Assembly: GCF_014208035.1 (NCBI RefSeq)
Contig: NZ_JACHMK010000001.1
Coordinates: forward strand, 558,001-622,000
Direction: 5' to 3'
Length of the DNA: 64,000 nt
Origin: Schaalia hyovaginalis
Lineage (GTDB): Bacteria; Actinomycetota; Actinomycetes; Actinomycetales; Actinomycetaceae
The notes under the pieces: generated by a model
Database searches by the model: none
What the model saw: the letters and a program-made list of their open reading frames with translations, nothing else
Told to the model about the DNA's origin: nothing
Made by a program: the position numbers and the translations under genes
Shown here: one piece after another, positions 1 through 9,081 of the stretch
Position numbering within the stretch: position 1 is the stretch's first letter
Layout of the letters: each line of letters begins with the position of its first letter

Positions 1-165
1 TGATGCTTTCGATGGATAAAAGTGATGATCTCGGTGAAGGGGGAGTGGAAGTCGAGTGGCGGGCGAATCGGAGCCGAACGGCCCGAGCGGGCAGGCCCGC
101 GAACTCAGTAGACTGGGCAAAGGTGCGGCCACCGTCGCACGAACACCGATTCGCGGGAGAAACTC

Positions 166-1446
166 ATGCCAGCCGTCATCGTGCTCGGCGCCCAGTGGGG
201 CGACGAAGGCAAGGGCAAGGCGACCGACCAGCTCGGTCAGAACACCGACTACGTCGTGAAGTTCAACGGCGGGAACAACGCCGGACACACCGTCGTCATC
301 GACGATGAGAAGTACGCCCTTCACCTCCTGCCCGCGGGCATCCTCTCCGAGGGCGTGACCCCGATCATCGGCAACGGCGTCGTCGTGGACCTCGAGGTCC
401 TCTTCGCCGAGCTCAATGAGATGACCTCGCGCGGCGTCGACTGCTCGCGCCTGCTCATCTCCTCCAACGCGCACATCATCCCGCCCTACAACCGCCTCAT
501 GGACCAGGCGAACGAGCGCGCGCGCGGGAAGAACCAGATCGGCACCACCGGCCGCGGGATCGGCCCGACCTACGCCGACAAGATGAACCGCATCGGCCTG
601 CGCATCCAGGACCTCTTCGACCCGGAGGGCCTCTCCCTCAAGGTCGAAGCCGCGCTCGCCCCCAAGAACGAGATCTTCGCCGCCGTCGGCATGGAGACCC
701 TCGACCCGACGGTCGTCACCGAGGAGCTCCTGTCCTACGCCGAACGGGTGCGCCCCATGGTGTGCGACGTGTCGCTCGTCGTCAACGACGCCCTCGACCG
801 CGGCGACACCGTCCTCTTCGAGGGCGGCCAGGCGACCATGCTCGACATCGACCACGGCACCTACCCCTTCGTCACCTCCTCGAACCCGACGGCGGGCGGA
901 GCCCTCACGGGCACCGGCGTCGGCCCGACCCGCATCGACCGGGTCGTCGGCGTCGCCAAGGCCTACACGACGCGCGTGGGCGAGGGCCCCTTCCCGACTG
1001 AACTCGACGACGAGGTCGGCGAGGCCCTGCGCCAAAAGGGCGGGGAGTTCGGCGTCACCACGGGCCGCCCGCGCCGCACCGGTTGGTTCGACGCCGTCGT
1101 CATGCGCTACGCGACGCGCATCAACGGCCTCACCGACATCTGCCTGACGAAGCTCGACGTCCTCACCGGCTACGAGACCATCCCCGTGTGCACCGCCTAC
1201 GAGGTCGACGGCGTGCGCACCGAGGAGATGCCCCTCGACCAGGGCGGGTTCGAGCGAGCCGTCCCCGTCTACGAGGAGCTGCCCGGCTGGACCGAGGACA
1301 TCTCCGAATGCAGGAGCTTCGACGAGCTCCCCGCCGCCGCGCAGGCCTACATCGCGCGCCTCGAAGAGCTCTCGCGCTGCCGCATCCAGTCGATCGGCGT
1401 GGGCGCCGGCCGCGAGGCGACGATCGTGCGTTATCCGCTGATCTGA
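166..1446 (+). CDS. purA: Adenylosuccinate synthetase
   Basis: This enzyme joins IMP and aspartate with GTP to form adenylosuccinate, the first committed step to AMP, in the cytoplasm. At 426 residues it is full length for the family. The N-terminal loop WGDEGKGK is at residues 11-18, GGNNAGHT at 35-42 and [13 protein letters not shown] near residue 126; all are classic PurA signatures. The ATG at 166 follows GGGAGA, and the protein starts directly with the first beta strand, which fixes the start. It appears monocistronic: a perfect hairpin follows it. A possible -10 element (TAGACT) lies near 108-113. The identification is secure. Confidence 0.98.
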   Translation: MPAVIVLGAQWGDEGKGKATDQLGQNTDYVVKFNGGNNAGHTVVIDDEKYALHLLPAGILSEGVTPIIGNGVVVDLEVLFAELNEMTSRGVDCSRLLISSNAHIIPPYNRLMDQANERARGKNQIGTTGRGIGPTYADKMNRIGLRIQDLFDPEGLSLKVEAALAPKNEIFAAVGMETLDPTVVTEELLSYAERVRPMVCDVSLVVNDALDRGDTVLFEGGQATMLDIDHGTYPFVTSSNPTAGGALTGTGVGPTRIDRVVGVAKAYTTRVGEGPFPTELDDEVGEALRQKGGEFGVTTGRPRRTGWFDAVVMRYATRINGLTDICLTKLDVLTGYETIPVCTAYEVDGVRTEEMPLDQGGFERAVPVYEELPGWTEDISECRSFDELPAAAQAYIARLEELSRCRIQSIGVGAGREATIVRYPLI

Positions 1447-1467
1447 TCCCCGATCCTCATCGCACGC

Positions 1468-1503
1468 GCTGCGGGGCCGCTTCGGAGGAAGCGGCCCCGC
1501 AGC
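1468..1503 (+). terminator. Hairpin terminator after purA
   Basis: A perfect 16-bp stem (1468-1483 pairing with 1488-1503) with a four-base GGAG loop starts 22 bases past the purA stop. No strong T run follows, as is common for high-GC actinobacterial terminators. The remaining sequence up to 1734 shows no convincing gene. Confidence 0.7.
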
Positions 1504-1734
1504 GTCCTCCGCCTTCGGCGATCCGCGCGGGGGACCGGAAGGGGAACGCTGAGGCACCGAGCCGAAAGCGCCTGTCGGCGCGAAGGCCGCTCGTAGCGGC
1601 GAAGTGTGGAGCCCGGGGCTTAACGACTCGGTGCGCGCCCCACTATACGCGGCGCGGTCCTCGCCGCGCCCCTGCGAAGGCGTGGCCTTCATGACACGTC
1701 CCGGCCCGCGCGGCGCATATGCGACCATTGGGGT

Positions 1735-2781
1735 ATGAGCACACAGCCTCCGACGCCCGAACTCCCCAGACGCAGGGACCGCGCGAGCGCCGGAGCGCAC
1801 GGCCGCACCTCAGAGATCCCGGTCGTCCGCACCAAGAGGGCGCAAGGCATGCTCGGCATGATCGACGCCCTCGCTCAAGACGACCTGCGGCGCAGGCCCG
1901 GAATGAGGCTCTCCGCCTTCACCGTCATGACGCTCTCACTGCTGGCCATCCTCACCTGGCTCATCTCGGGCAGCGCCTGGACCCTAGGCGCGGTGATCGG
2001 ACTCGCGGGCATCGCCCTCGTCCTCGGATGGTCGGCGCTCACCGGCATCGAACTGCCCATCGCCACGACGATCATGCTCGCCGGCACATCGGCCGTCCTC
2101 CCCGTCGTCGTCGCAGCGACCGGAGACCTGGGGAACGCCGTGCCGATCCTCGGGATCGCGGTGGTCGCGACCCTCGCGGCGACGATCTTGTCCGCGCCGG
2201 CGCCCCGCGAGCACTCCCTGCCGGAACTGCGCAAGACCGAAACCCCCGAGCCCCCGGCCCACCGCAGGGCGAGACCGGAGACCGCGACCCGACCGACGAC
2301 GCTGTCCGTGGCTTCGGCCATGTCCCTGCTCGTCCTCATCGGCGGGGGAACCGCCTGGACCGCCATCGACGTCCTCGAGAACTGGGGGATTCTCGTCCCC
2401 CTCACATCGGCGATCATCGCCGTCGTCGTCTGGGGGGACCAGATCGGCCGAAGCTTCCGCGCACAGTCGTTCAGCGCCCTCGGCGCCGGGGTCCTCACCG
2501 GCATCGCCACATCGCTCCTCGCCTACCAGCTCGGCCGCGCGACCTCGCTCATGCCGATCATCCTGCCCGGGATCGCCCAGTCCCTCGGACGGCCCGTGGC
2601 CTTCGCGATCGTCGGCCTGGCCGCCGGTACGACGATCGCGCTCGCCGTCATCGTGGTCGACGGCATCCTCGGCGACCACCTCGCCCGACGCCCTCCTCTC
2701 GGGACGATCTCACGCGGAGCCGCCAAGTTCCTCATCGCGGCGATCCCGATCTACGCGCTCGTGCGCATCGGCGGGATCTGA
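1735..2781 (+). CDS. Multi-pass membrane protein of unknown function
   Basis: 348 residues. The first ~50 residues are polar and Arg-rich (cytoplasmic), followed by hydrophobic segments of membrane-span length such as VMTLSLLAILTWLISG and LGAVIGLAGIALVLGWSAL. A hydrophilic Arg/Glu/Pro-rich linker near residues 160-190 separates the two halves, each with about four spans. I do not recognise the family and no catalytic motif is visible. It lies between purA and a nitrobindin-like gene on the same strand, with 58 bases to the next start. Codon use matches neighbouring housekeeping genes, so it is probably a native lineage-specific membrane protein. Confidence 0.75.
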   Translation: MSTQPPTPELPRRRDRASAGAHGRTSEIPVVRTKRAQGMLGMIDALAQDDLRRRPGMRLSAFTVMTLSLLAILTWLISGSAWTLGAVIGLAGIALVLGWSALTGIELPIATTIMLAGTSAVLPVVVAATGDLGNAVPILGIAVVATLAATILSAPAPREHSLPELRKTETPEPPAHRRARPETATRPTTLSVASAMSLLVLIGGGTAWTAIDVLENWGILVPLTSAIIAVVVWGDQIGRSFRAQSFSALGAGVLTGIATSLLAYQLGRATSLMPIILPGIAQSLGRPVAFAIVGLAAGTTIALAVIVVDGILGDHLARRPPLGTISRGAAKFLIAAIPIYALVRIGGI

Positions 2782-2839
2782 GACGCGATCCTCGCAGGCC
2801 CGCTTCGCGACCCGGGCCGGCGCGACCTAGGCTGGTCGC

Positions 2840-3490
2840 ATGATCGTCATTCCCGCTGACCTGCCCGCCCGCCTCGCCCCGCTCGCCTGGATGCTCGGAA
2901 CGTGGAAGGGCTGGGGCATGCGCGCCGTCGCCGGCGACGCCCCCGACACCGCCGTCATCGAGGAGATCCGCGCCGAGATCCGCGGTGAGCAGATGCTCTT
3001 CACGACATCCGTCTACGAGGGCGTCCCCGCCCGCGATGCGCAGATCGACCCGACCTGGGACGCCCCGACGGGCCTGAGCCTCATCGGCAGTGGAGAGCTC
3101 CTCTGGGAGGAGACCGCCTACGTCTCGGTCATGCCTTCGACCGGCGAGCCGCCCCTTCCCGGGCAGTACGCGCCGCGCGAATTCACCGCGAGCTCGGCGA
3201 TGACGAACGGCCTCGCCGTGCTGTGGGCGGGTGTCGGCGTCGGTCCGCGCGTCCAGATGGTCTCCGACGCGATCGCCAGGGGCGCGGGCGCCGAGGACGT
3301 CCAGCATCTCGGCCGCATGTACGGCCTGGTCGCCGGTGAACTCATGTGGACCCAGGAGCGCACGCTCGCGGGGGCCGAGACGGAGGTCGAATACTCCGGC
3401 CGTCTCATGCGAACCGCTCAGGCGACCACCGAGTCCGGTGAGGAGATCGACGGCATCGATCACGACACCGAGGACGGCTTCCTTGTGTGA
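2840..3490 (+). CDS. FABP-like / nitrobindin family protein
   Basis: 216 residues. The opening part carries LAPLAWMLGTWKGWG, the GxWxGxG-like motif of the nitrobindin/DUF1794 beta-barrel family (mycobacterial Rv2717c, human THAP4 C-terminal domain). The family binds ferric haem in a ten-strand barrel and is linked to nitric oxide or peroxynitrite chemistry. Here only the fold assignment follows from motif and length; haem binding is not shown. The next gene, a folate-binding YgfZ protein, starts 34 bases downstream, an arrangement seen in several actinobacteria, so the two are probably co-transcribed. Confidence 0.85.
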   Translation: MIVIPADLPARLAPLAWMLGTWKGWGMRAVAGDAPDTAVIEEIRAEIRGEQMLFTTSVYEGVPARDAQIDPTWDAPTGLSLIGSGELLWEETAYVSVMPSTGEPPLPGQYAPREFTASSAMTNGLAVLWAGVGVGPRVQMVSDAIARGAGAEDVQHLGRMYGLVAGELMWTQERTLAGAETEVEYSGRLMRTAQATTESGEEIDGIDHDTEDGFLV

Positions 3491-3524
3491 GCACCCCGCA
3501 AACGACGACCACCGGGCCTCGCCG

Positions 3525-4718
3525 ATGACGCTCCTGCCCGGCGCGGTTCTCGACAGCGATGAGAGCGATGAGTCCGGCGCCGGACCCGGCGCCTGCGCCG
3601 ACGATGCGCCGCCCTCGTCCCGCCCCGTCGCCTGGCACTACGGCGATCCCTCGGGCGAGCAGTGGGCGCTCGAAGCCGGGCGCGGACTCGTCGATCGCTC
3701 CGATCTGAGCGTCGTCACGGTCGCCGGCCCCGACCGGCAGACCTGGCTCACCTCGATCACGACGCAGGTCATCACGGGAATGGGCCCGGGGGACTCGCGC
3801 GAACTCCTCGTCCTCGACCCGCAGGGCCGCATCGAACACGCCGCCGCCGTCCTCGATGACGGTGCGGCGACCCACCTCATCACCGAAGGCGGCGACGCTC
3901 CGGATCTCGCCGCATTCCTCGACTCCATGCGCTTCGCCCTGCGCGTCGAGGTCCGCCTGCGCGAGGGCCTCAGCGTTTTCGCGACCGCGGGTTCGCACGC
4001 CGACACCGCGGATGGCCTTCCGGGGCACGTGCTCACCTGGGCGGATCCGTGGCCCGGTGTCGCCGAGGGCGGGGCCGAGTACTTCCGGGGCGTCCACCCG
4101 GGAGCCGCATCCCGGATGCGCCTGCACCTCGTCGATGAGGCGCGGGCGGGCGAGTTCGTCGACGCCTGGCTCGGAGCCGACGCGAAGCGCCGCCCCGCAG
4201 GGCTCCTCGCCTGGGAGGCGATGCGCATCGCCGCCTGGCGCCCCCGCCTCGGATTCGAAACGGACTCCCGTTCGATCCCGGCCGAACTCGATTGGCTGCG
4301 CACCGCCGTCCACACGGACAAGGGCTGCTACCGCGGCCAGGAGTCGGTCGCGCGCGTCATCAACCTCGGGCGCCCGCCGCGCAGGCTCGTCTTCCTCCAG
4401 CTCGACGGCTCCAGAGGGGACCTGCCCGAGCGCGGTGAGAAGATCCTGCTCAAGGGGCGAACGCTCGGGGTGGTGACCTCGGTGGCGCGCCACGCGGAGC
4501 TCGGCCCGATCGCCCTGGCCCTCCTCGCGCGCAACGTCCCCGCCGACGCGGTCTTCGACCTCGACGGCATCGCCGCCGCGCAGGAACTCATCGTCCCCAT
4601 CGACGGGAAGTCCTCGATCTCCCCGGCCGTCCGCCCCGGCGCCGGCCTCGCCAATCCGGCGCTGCGCCGGCACGACGCGTCCCCGATCGGCGGCCTCGGC
4701 GGACTGGGGGCCCGCTGA
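3525..4718 (+). CDS. ygfZ: Folate-binding YgfZ/GcvT-like protein
   Basis: About 397 residues from the ATG at 3525. The open frame extends further upstream, but that part lies inside the preceding gene, so the internal ATG is preferred. The diagnostic motif KGCYRGQE is present near residues 265-272; its cysteine is the hallmark of YgfZ proteins. Family members are tetrahydrofolate-dependent factors for assembly or repair of certain Fe-S enzymes, related to the glycine cleavage T protein. The first ~25 residues are acidic and low in complexity and are probably not part of the fold. The stop overlaps the start of dtd by one base, which suggests translational coupling. Confidence 0.93.
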   Translation: MTLLPGAVLDSDESDESGAGPGACADDAPPSSRPVAWHYGDPSGEQWALEAGRGLVDRSDLSVVTVAGPDRQTWLTSITTQVITGMGPGDSRELLVLDPQGRIEHAAAVLDDGAATHLITEGGDAPDLAAFLDSMRFALRVEVRLREGLSVFATAGSHADTADGLPGHVLTWADPWPGVAEGGAEYFRGVHPGAASRMRLHLVDEARAGEFVDAWLGADAKRRPAGLLAWEAMRIAAWRPRLGFETDSRSIPAELDWLRTAVHTDKGCYRGQESVARVINLGRPPRRLVFLQLDGSRGDLPERGEKILLKGRTLGVVTSVARHAELGPIALALLARNVPADAVFDLDGIAAAQELIVPIDGKSSISPAVRPGAGLANPALRRHDASPIGGLGGLGAR

Positions 4719-5143
4719 TGAGGGCCGTCATCCAGCGCGTCTTGCGCGCCTCGGTCAGCGTCGAGGACCGCATCGTCGGCGAGATCCGGGGGCCGGGTCT
4801 CATGGTGCTCCTCGGCGTCAAACGCGGCGACGGCCCCGAGCAGGCCGCCACCGTCGCCCGGAAGATCGCCGAGCTGCGCATCCTCGAGGACGAGGCGTCC
4901 GTCTCAGAAGCCGGCGCCCCCGTCCTCGTCGTCAGCCAGTTCACCCTCTACGGGGACACCCGCAAGGGACGGCGCCCCTCCTGGTCGCAGGCCGCGCCGG
5001 GCCCCGAGGCCGAGCCGCTCGTCGAAGCGGTCGTGGCGGATCTGCGCGGCCGCGGCCTCGAGGTCGCAACCGGGCGCTTCGGAGCCATGATGCAGGTCGA
5101 GCTCGTCAACGACGGGCCCTTCACCGTCCTCGTCGAAGCCTGA
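4718..5143 (+). CDS. dtd: D-aminoacyl-tRNA deacylase
   Basis: 141 residues, the normal length for Dtd. This homodimeric enzyme hydrolyses D-amino acids (for example D-Tyr) from mischarged tRNA and so proofreads chirality. The start [16 protein letters not shown] is typical. The two active-site signatures are present: SQFTLYGD at residues 73-80 and NDGPFTV near 131-137 (family consensus NxGP-T). The ATG overlaps the ygfZ stop (TGATG). The end of this gene marks the left border of a T7SS accessory block whose base composition is visibly less GC-rich. Confidence 0.96.
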   Translation: MRAVIQRVLRASVSVEDRIVGEIRGPGLMVLLGVKRGDGPEQAATVARKIAELRILEDEASVSEAGAPVLVVSQFTLYGDTRKGRRPSWSQAAPGPEAEPLVEAVVADLRGRGLEVATGRFGAMMQVELVNDGPFTVLVEA

Positions 5144-5253
5144 AGTTCTTCCATTGCTCGCCTTCCACCCATTATCGTGAGGTGATTCCTGCCTCAGCGC
5201 AGAGCTGGGTACCGATGTGTCCCGTCATCGTTCAGATCGAAAGGCCCTGCGAC

Positions 5254-5580
5254 ATGGCTGATCACCGTATCAACGAGCGCATCGCCCTCGACCTCGAAGT
5301 GCTGCGCACTCAAGCCGCGAGCTTGGAGAATGCGTCGCACGCCTTCACAACGTCGGTCGTCCCGGCGCGTGCGCGAATCTCCGCCACGTCTTTTGGAGTG
5401 ATGAACGCCGGTGTTGTCCCCATGCTCAATCGTTTGGCGGAGGGGACTGAGAGGGTCGCGACGGATGCGGCGACTCTGTGCATGCGGATCAGCGAAAATC
5501 TTGTCCGTACGTCCGAAGCCTTTGAAGAGCTTGAGGATTCACTGGTCGCGCAGTTCGATCGATTCGCTGGTCAAGGCTGA
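5254..5580 (+). CDS. Small helical T7SS-associated protein, probable effector partner
   Basis: 108 residues from the ATG at 5254, with AAAGG about 10 bases upstream. An in-frame upstream extension to 5182 lacks a good ribosome site. The protein is predicted almost entirely helical and rich in Ala, Leu, Glu and Arg, with no signal peptide or membrane span. It resembles the ~100-residue ESX secretion-associated proteins (EspC/DUF2580-like) in size and style; I see no WxG motif. Its stop is 11 bases before the lipase-like effector gene. It occupies the place taken by helical adaptor proteins beside LXG/WXG effectors in other bacteria. A role as chaperone or co-secreted partner is inferred. Confidence 0.7.
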   Translation: MADHRINERIALDLEVLRTQAASLENASHAFTTSVVPARARISATSFGVMNAGVVPMLNRLAEGTERVATDAATLCMRISENLVRTSEAFEELEDSLVAQFDRFAGQG

Positions 5581-5591
5581 AAGGAGATCCC

Positions 5592-7217
5592 ATGGGAACG
5601 GCTGAAATTGCCTCCGGGACATGGGCTGTCGGCACGGTAATGGGCTCTCCTTCGGTGGAGGACCAAGAGTCTTCAGGTTTCTTCGGCTGGTTGTTCGAAT
5701 ACGTCGAGCCTTTGGCAACCTGGTCGGATGAGCTTCTCGGGAACCCAACGGAAGTGGAGGCAGTTGCGGCTTCCTGGGATTCCATCGAATCGTCCTTCTG
5801 GGAGATCGTCGGTGATCTGCGTTCCGCCGAGGACGTGATTGCCGACTACGAAGGGCGGACTGTCAGGGCCCTTGAACTGCGCTACAGCGACCTCATTCCC
5901 ATCGCCGAAGACGCTGCGCAATGGTCAAGCGCTGCCGCCGCGGCGGCGCGCCTCGCATCCTCAATTGTCGCCGGTACACGCGGGTTCATCATGGAAGCGC
6001 TTGCCGCCCTTGAGGCCGCAGCGAAGGCGCTGTTTTCCTTCACCCTCAGTCCTTTTGAGAAATTCGCCGAACTCAAGATTTTCGTTGAAGCGGTCTACGA
6101 TCTCGCCGTCTCGGCCTTCAAGCTGATCAGTGCGATGATCGATGCCTTCAAACGGCTTGTGGATCTCATCGCTGCGCTCCTTCCTCTGATCCGAGACGCG
6201 CTTGAAAAACTTGCAATCCAGCTCTCTAAGATCATGCCGATTGCCGGTGGCGTGGCGGGGATTCTGCTCGGGGGAGTTGCTGGTTTACTTACGGGTTCCG
6301 CAGTTCTATGGCCGATCGGCCCGCTGGTTGGCGGAGTCAGTGGCGCCCTCATGGCGGGTCTACTCGGAACGACGATTGCGGGAGGCGTGCGTGACCTCTT
6401 TATTCCGATCAGGCCGGTGGTGAGAACGGCCGACGAAAAGGCGGATGAAGCCTTGAAAGCTGTCGTTGATTCCCTCAACGATCCGGATTCCACCCTTGAC
6501 CAGGAGTTTGCGGCGGCGCGCGCTCAGGCTCTCCAGAATAGCGAGATACGTAGTCTTGCTGATCTTGTGCAGGCAAATTCGTTAGCAGACATGATCACCG
6601 GCACTGGGCGTACCACCGCCATTTCGGTAAGGCTCGTCGAAGCGGCTGACGGGTCACGTCACTGGGTTGTCGCCTTGCCTTCAACTCAGGACTGGGTGGA
6701 CATCCTCGGTTCGGGGACGATGGCGGATCGCAACACCAACGTCGAGCTCGTGCTCATGGATAATCCGGTTCTCAAGAGCCAGTATGAGCGCGCGGTTCTG
6801 CGGGCGATGGCTGAGGCGGGAGTCGCCCAGGGTGACCCGGTTGTTCTCACAGGCTTCAGTCAGGGCGGAATCATGGCGGCGAATCTCGCTGCGGACCCGA
6901 GCTTCCCGTATCAGACGATCGGTGTCGTGACGAACGGGTCGCCGATTGACGGCTTCACCATCCCGCAGGACATTCCTGTTGTGGCGTTCCAGCACGCGAA
7001 TGACCCTGTCCCGATGCTCGATCTCAATGCCAATGGTGAGGTTCCTGAGAATATTCACAGGGTGCTCCTCCCCGGACAAGATGGAATTATGCGCGCGCAT
7101 AATAACAACCAGTATGCGGATTCTGTGGATCGGTATTCGTCTGACATTTATGGTGACTACGAGTTCATGTACGGCAAGGTCATCGAGCAGCAAGTGTTCG
7201 ACGTCGTGCAGCGATGA
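5592..7217 (+). CDS. T7SS effector: WXG-like N-terminus fused to alpha/beta-hydrolase (lipase-like)
   Basis: 541 residues. Residues ~1-200 are helical and Ala-rich, like WXG100/LXG targeting domains, with no Sec signal. Residues ~205-270 form a glycine-rich hydrophobic stretch (GGVAGILLGGVAGLLTGS) that could insert into membranes. The C-terminal ~250 residues look like an alpha/beta hydrolase: nucleophile elbow GFSQGG with the serine at residue 423, then a candidate acid (NDPVP near 469) and a candidate His near 502 (RAHNNN). Activity on lipids or esters is inferred from the fold; the substrate is unknown. Two tandem lipoprotein genes follow at 32 bases and may protect the producer. A T7SS-secreted lipase with immunity lipoproteins is known in Staphylococcus (TslA/TilA), but similarity there is conceptual, not shown. 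Confidence 0.75.
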   Translation: MGTAEIASGTWAVGTVMGSPSVEDQESSGFFGWLFEYVEPLATWSDELLGNPTEVEAVAASWDSIESSFWEIVGDLRSAEDVIADYEGRTVRALELRYSDLIPIAEDAAQWSSAAAAAARLASSIVAGTRGFIMEALAALEAAAKALFSFTLSPFEKFAELKIFVEAVYDLAVSAFKLISAMIDAFKRLVDLIAALLPLIRDALEKLAIQLSKIMPIAGGVAGILLGGVAGLLTGSAVLWPIGPLVGGVSGALMAGLLGTTIAGGVRDLFIPIRPVVRTADEKADEALKAVVDSLNDPDSTLDQEFAAARAQALQNSEIRSLADLVQANSLADMITGTGRTTAISVRLVEAADGSRHWVVALPSTQDWVDILGSGTMADRNTNVELVLMDNPVLKSQYERAVLRAMAEAGVAQGDPVVLTGFSQGGIMAANLAADPSFPYQTIGVVTNGSPIDGFTIPQDIPVVAFQHANDPVPMLDLNANGEVPENIHRVLLPGQDGIMRAHNNNQYADSVDRYSSDIYGDYEFMYGKVIEQQVFDVVQR

Positions 7218-7249
7218 GCAGTTTTGGCGGGAAGGAAAGGGCGTAGCAG

Positions 7250-7717
7250 GTGCGCAAGCGGTTTCGTGTGGGTGTTGTGGTGGCGGCAATGATTGGTGTT
7301 CTGGCCGGTTGTGCTTTCGGTGGCGGATATGTGAAGCAGATCCCTGCTGCCCTGAATGAGATCGAGGGCGTGACCTCGGTCGAGGTCGGAAAAGGATATG
7401 ACGGTCTGACCCGGAAGACAGTGATCAAGATCTACCTTGCTTCGGACCCGGTGACTGCCGAGAACATTCAGCGAGTTTTCGTCGCCCTCGGGGATATTGA
7501 TTTTTCAGGGGCAGGCAACATAAACCTGAGCTTCCTCAATGTGCAAACCAAGGCTCGGAGTGACGTTCGCAACGGGGTCCAAGATGTCATCGACAACCAA
7601 GGTGGTCCAACTGGTGACTATCTCCCGGCTGCTCTTGACTACTTTGCGCGCAGTGCTGGCCTGTCGATCTCAAATCCAGAGCGCTTGAAAGAAATTGCCG
7701 ACTACATGCGGGATTGA
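7250..7717 (+). CDS. Lipoprotein paralogue A, candidate immunity protein
   Basis: 155 residues from a GTG start preceded by GGAAGGAAAGG. A short Arg/Lys N-terminus, a hydrophobic stretch and the lipobox VLAGC (Cys21) give a clear type II signal peptide, so the mature protein is tethered to the outer face of the membrane. The mature part begins with GGGYVKQIPAALNEIEGVTS and has no family motif I recognise. It lies 32 bases behind the lipase-like effector and 19 bases before a paralogue of the same size. The order effector then lipoprotein pair suggests an immunity role; no direct evidence. Confidence 0.78.
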   Translation: MRKRFRVGVVVAAMIGVLAGCAFGGGYVKQIPAALNEIEGVTSVEVGKGYDGLTRKTVIKIYLASDPVTAENIQRVFVALGDIDFSGAGNINLSFLNVQTKARSDVRNGVQDVIDNQGGPTGDYLPAALDYFARSAGLSISNPERLKEIADYMRD

Positions 7718-7869
7718 AAAGAATTAGTGGGTGTGCATGCGATTTCGTGTGGGTGTTGTGGGGGCGGCAATGATTGGTGTTCTGGCCGGTTGCGCTTTCG
7801 GTGGCGGATATGTGAAGCAGATCCCTGCTGCCCTGAATGAGATCGAGGGCGTGACCTCGGTCAAGGTTG
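7262..7869 (+). repeat. Near-identical 127-bp direct repeat in the 5' ends of two lipoprotein genes
   Basis: Bases 7262-7388 and 7743-7869 (offset 481) match except for a few substitutions, covering signal peptide, lipobox and the first ~25 mature codons of both genes. Downstream identity drops sharply. The abrupt border points to recent duplication with recombination, or to gene conversion limited to the 5' part. Confidence 0.85.
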
Positions 7870-8201
7870 GAAGAGGATATGACGGCCTGAATAGGCGCAC
7901 GGTCGTTACGGTCGCTCTCGATCCGGCGGCAGTAGATGCTGGCCTCCTCCAAAATGTTTTCGTTGCCCTAGCGGACGAGGTCGATTTTCATGGCGCGGGT
8001 CAAGTTTCCCTGGTGTTTACGGATGCAGCGTCTGGAGAGCAGGTTGACCTCATTGAAGCGGTTGATGCTCTCATCGAAGGTCAGGGAAAAGCAAGTGATG
8101 CTGATGTTGCCGCCGCCTTGGAGAGCTTGAAGGAACTGGCAGGCCTCTCCTTTACCGGTGATGAGAAATTCGACCAACTTGCCGACTACGTACGTCAATG
8201 A
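7737..8201 (+). CDS. Lipoprotein paralogue B, candidate immunity protein
   Basis: 154 residues from ATG 7737; a GTG two codons upstream (7731) is an alternative, and neither has a strong ribosome site. It repeats the preceding gene's layout: signal peptide with VLAGC, then the same first ~25 mature residues. After about residue 45 the two diverge strongly. The C-terminal half contains DAVDALIEGQGKASDADV, which aligns in position, but only partly in sequence, with its neighbour. Conserved signal plus divergent body is what is expected from duplicated immunity genes facing different effector variants, or from gene conversion of the 5' ends. Confidence 0.78.
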   Translation: MRFRVGVVGAAMIGVLAGCAFGGGYVKQIPAALNEIEGVTSVKVGRGYDGLNRRTVVTVALDPAAVDAGLLQNVFVALADEVDFHGAGQVSLVFTDAASGEQVDLIEAVDALIEGQGKASDADVAAALESLKELAGLSFTGDEKFDQLADYVRQ

Positions 8202-8267
8202 GAATCCGACCAGTGCGCAACGAATATAGAACCGAGCCCCCTCTCATCGCTTCAAGGAAGGAGCCAC

Positions 8268-8696
8268 ATGGGCGACGTTGAAGAGGCATATGCCCGGCTT
8301 GAGGCTGTGCGCGCCCGCGCCGAACGTCAGCTTCGTGAAGCTCAAGACCGCAAAGATCAATTCGCTCAAGTCTCAAGAGACGCCCAGTCGCATTCAGCGA
8401 CGGTCCGCTCACCTCGGGGTGAAGTGGAAGTGACTGCTCAAGCGACGGGGCGAATTCTTAACCTCACCTTCAGCAGTAACGCTCTCGCCCTCGGCAGTGA
8501 AAAGCTTGCAGCCCTGGTCACCGAGACGATTGCGCGCGCTCAACACGATGCGGCCACCCAAGGGATCACACTGATGTCCTCTGTTCTTCCGGGAGACTCC
8601 CCCTTCTACCGCAGTCTCAGCGTCCAAATCGAGGACACCTTTCCCGCGCCTCCGGCGCGCCCGACTCGGGGTTGCATCATAGGAGGCTCCCAGTGA
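8268..8696 (+). CDS. YbaB/EbfC-fold protein associated with T7SS
   Basis: 142 residues. A charged N-terminal helix (EAVRARAERQLREAQDRKD) is followed by VRSPRGEVEVTAQATGRILN, matching the YbaB/EbfC pattern of a strand with a 'dG-v-v-v-G-l-l' rhythm, then a C-terminal helix (KLAALVTETIARAQHDA). Housekeeping YbaB proteins are nucleoid-associated dimers of ~100 residues. Longer actinobacterial versions sit inside ESX-type loci and their function there is not settled. The ATG at 8268 follows AAGGAAGGAG. The stop overlaps the GTG of the next WXG100 gene (GTGA), so the two are translationally coupled. Confidence 0.75.
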   Translation: MGDVEEAYARLEAVRARAERQLREAQDRKDQFAQVSRDAQSHSATVRSPRGEVEVTAQATGRILNLTFSSNALALGSEKLAALVTETIARAQHDAATQGITLMSSVLPGDSPFYRSLSVQIEDTFPAPPARPTRGCIIGGSQ

Positions 8697-8986
8697 CGAA
8701 GATCGTTGTTGATCCAAGTTCTTTGTCTGGCGCGGCGACCGACTTGGGAAGAATGGCAACTGCGATTGACGCAGCACTCGAGCACTTCGATGCCGATACT
8801 TCCTCCCTTAGAAATGAATGGGAAGGCGATGCTGCTGAGGCGGCTTTCAATGCCCGTAAGCAGTGGCGTGAGCTCATGATGACCGAAGCAGGTGCGCTTC
8901 GCGCCATCGCCGCGATACTCGACCAGACGGGTGACGTCTACGCCGAACTCGACCGGAAATGCGGTGCCGCCCTCGGCGGTCAGTGA
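8693..8986 (+). CDS. WXG100 family protein (EsxA/B-like)
   Basis: 97 residues from a GTG that overlaps the previous stop; AGGAGG lies just upstream. Two helices flank the turn NEWEGD with Trp43-Glu-Gly45, the WXG motif at the usual midpoint. WXG100 proteins are helical-hairpin dimers secreted by T7SS and often act as secretion partners. Third gene type of this accessory block (effector, lipoproteins, YbaB-like, WXG100). It resembles the WXG100 protein at 32705 around the WEGDA turn but is clearly a different paralogue. Confidence 0.9.
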   Translation: MTKIVVDPSSLSGAATDLGRMATAIDAALEHFDADTSSLRNEWEGDAAEAAFNARKQWRELMMTEAGALRAIAAILDQTGDVYAELDRKCGAALGGQ

Positions 8987-9021
8987 CCCGCTCACACGGC
9001 GCACGCACAACGTTCTTCTCA

Positions 9022-9032
9022 CGCCCTGGGCG
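9022..9032. promoter_or_regulatory. Candidate ClgR-type operator upstream of clpC
   Basis: The inverted repeat CGCC-CTG-GGCG, extended on one side to GGGCGAAC, resembles the corynebacterial ClgR box (recalled consensus CGCYNANRGCG with flanking W). ClgR is the actinobacterial activator of clpC and clpP genes. It sits about 30 bases before a possible -10 (TAGTGT, 9063-9068) and 120 bases before the clpC start, a suitable place for an activator. Confidence 0.45.
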
Positions 9033-9081
9033 AACTAACGCGCATCCGGCTCGGCGGGCACCTAGTGTGGGAACCAGTCGA

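Noticed and set aside
1504..1734. Possible RNA gene between purA and the membrane protein
   Set aside because: Several short GC hairpins but no tRNA or known ncRNA fold could be drawn.
3405..4673. Long minus-strand frame opposite ygfZ
   Set aside because: Composition of a GC shadow; ygfZ carries its diagnostic KGCYRGQE motif.
5182..5253. Longer start for the small helical protein
   Set aside because: No ribosome site; the extension resembles leader DNA, and ATG 5254 has AAAGG upstream.
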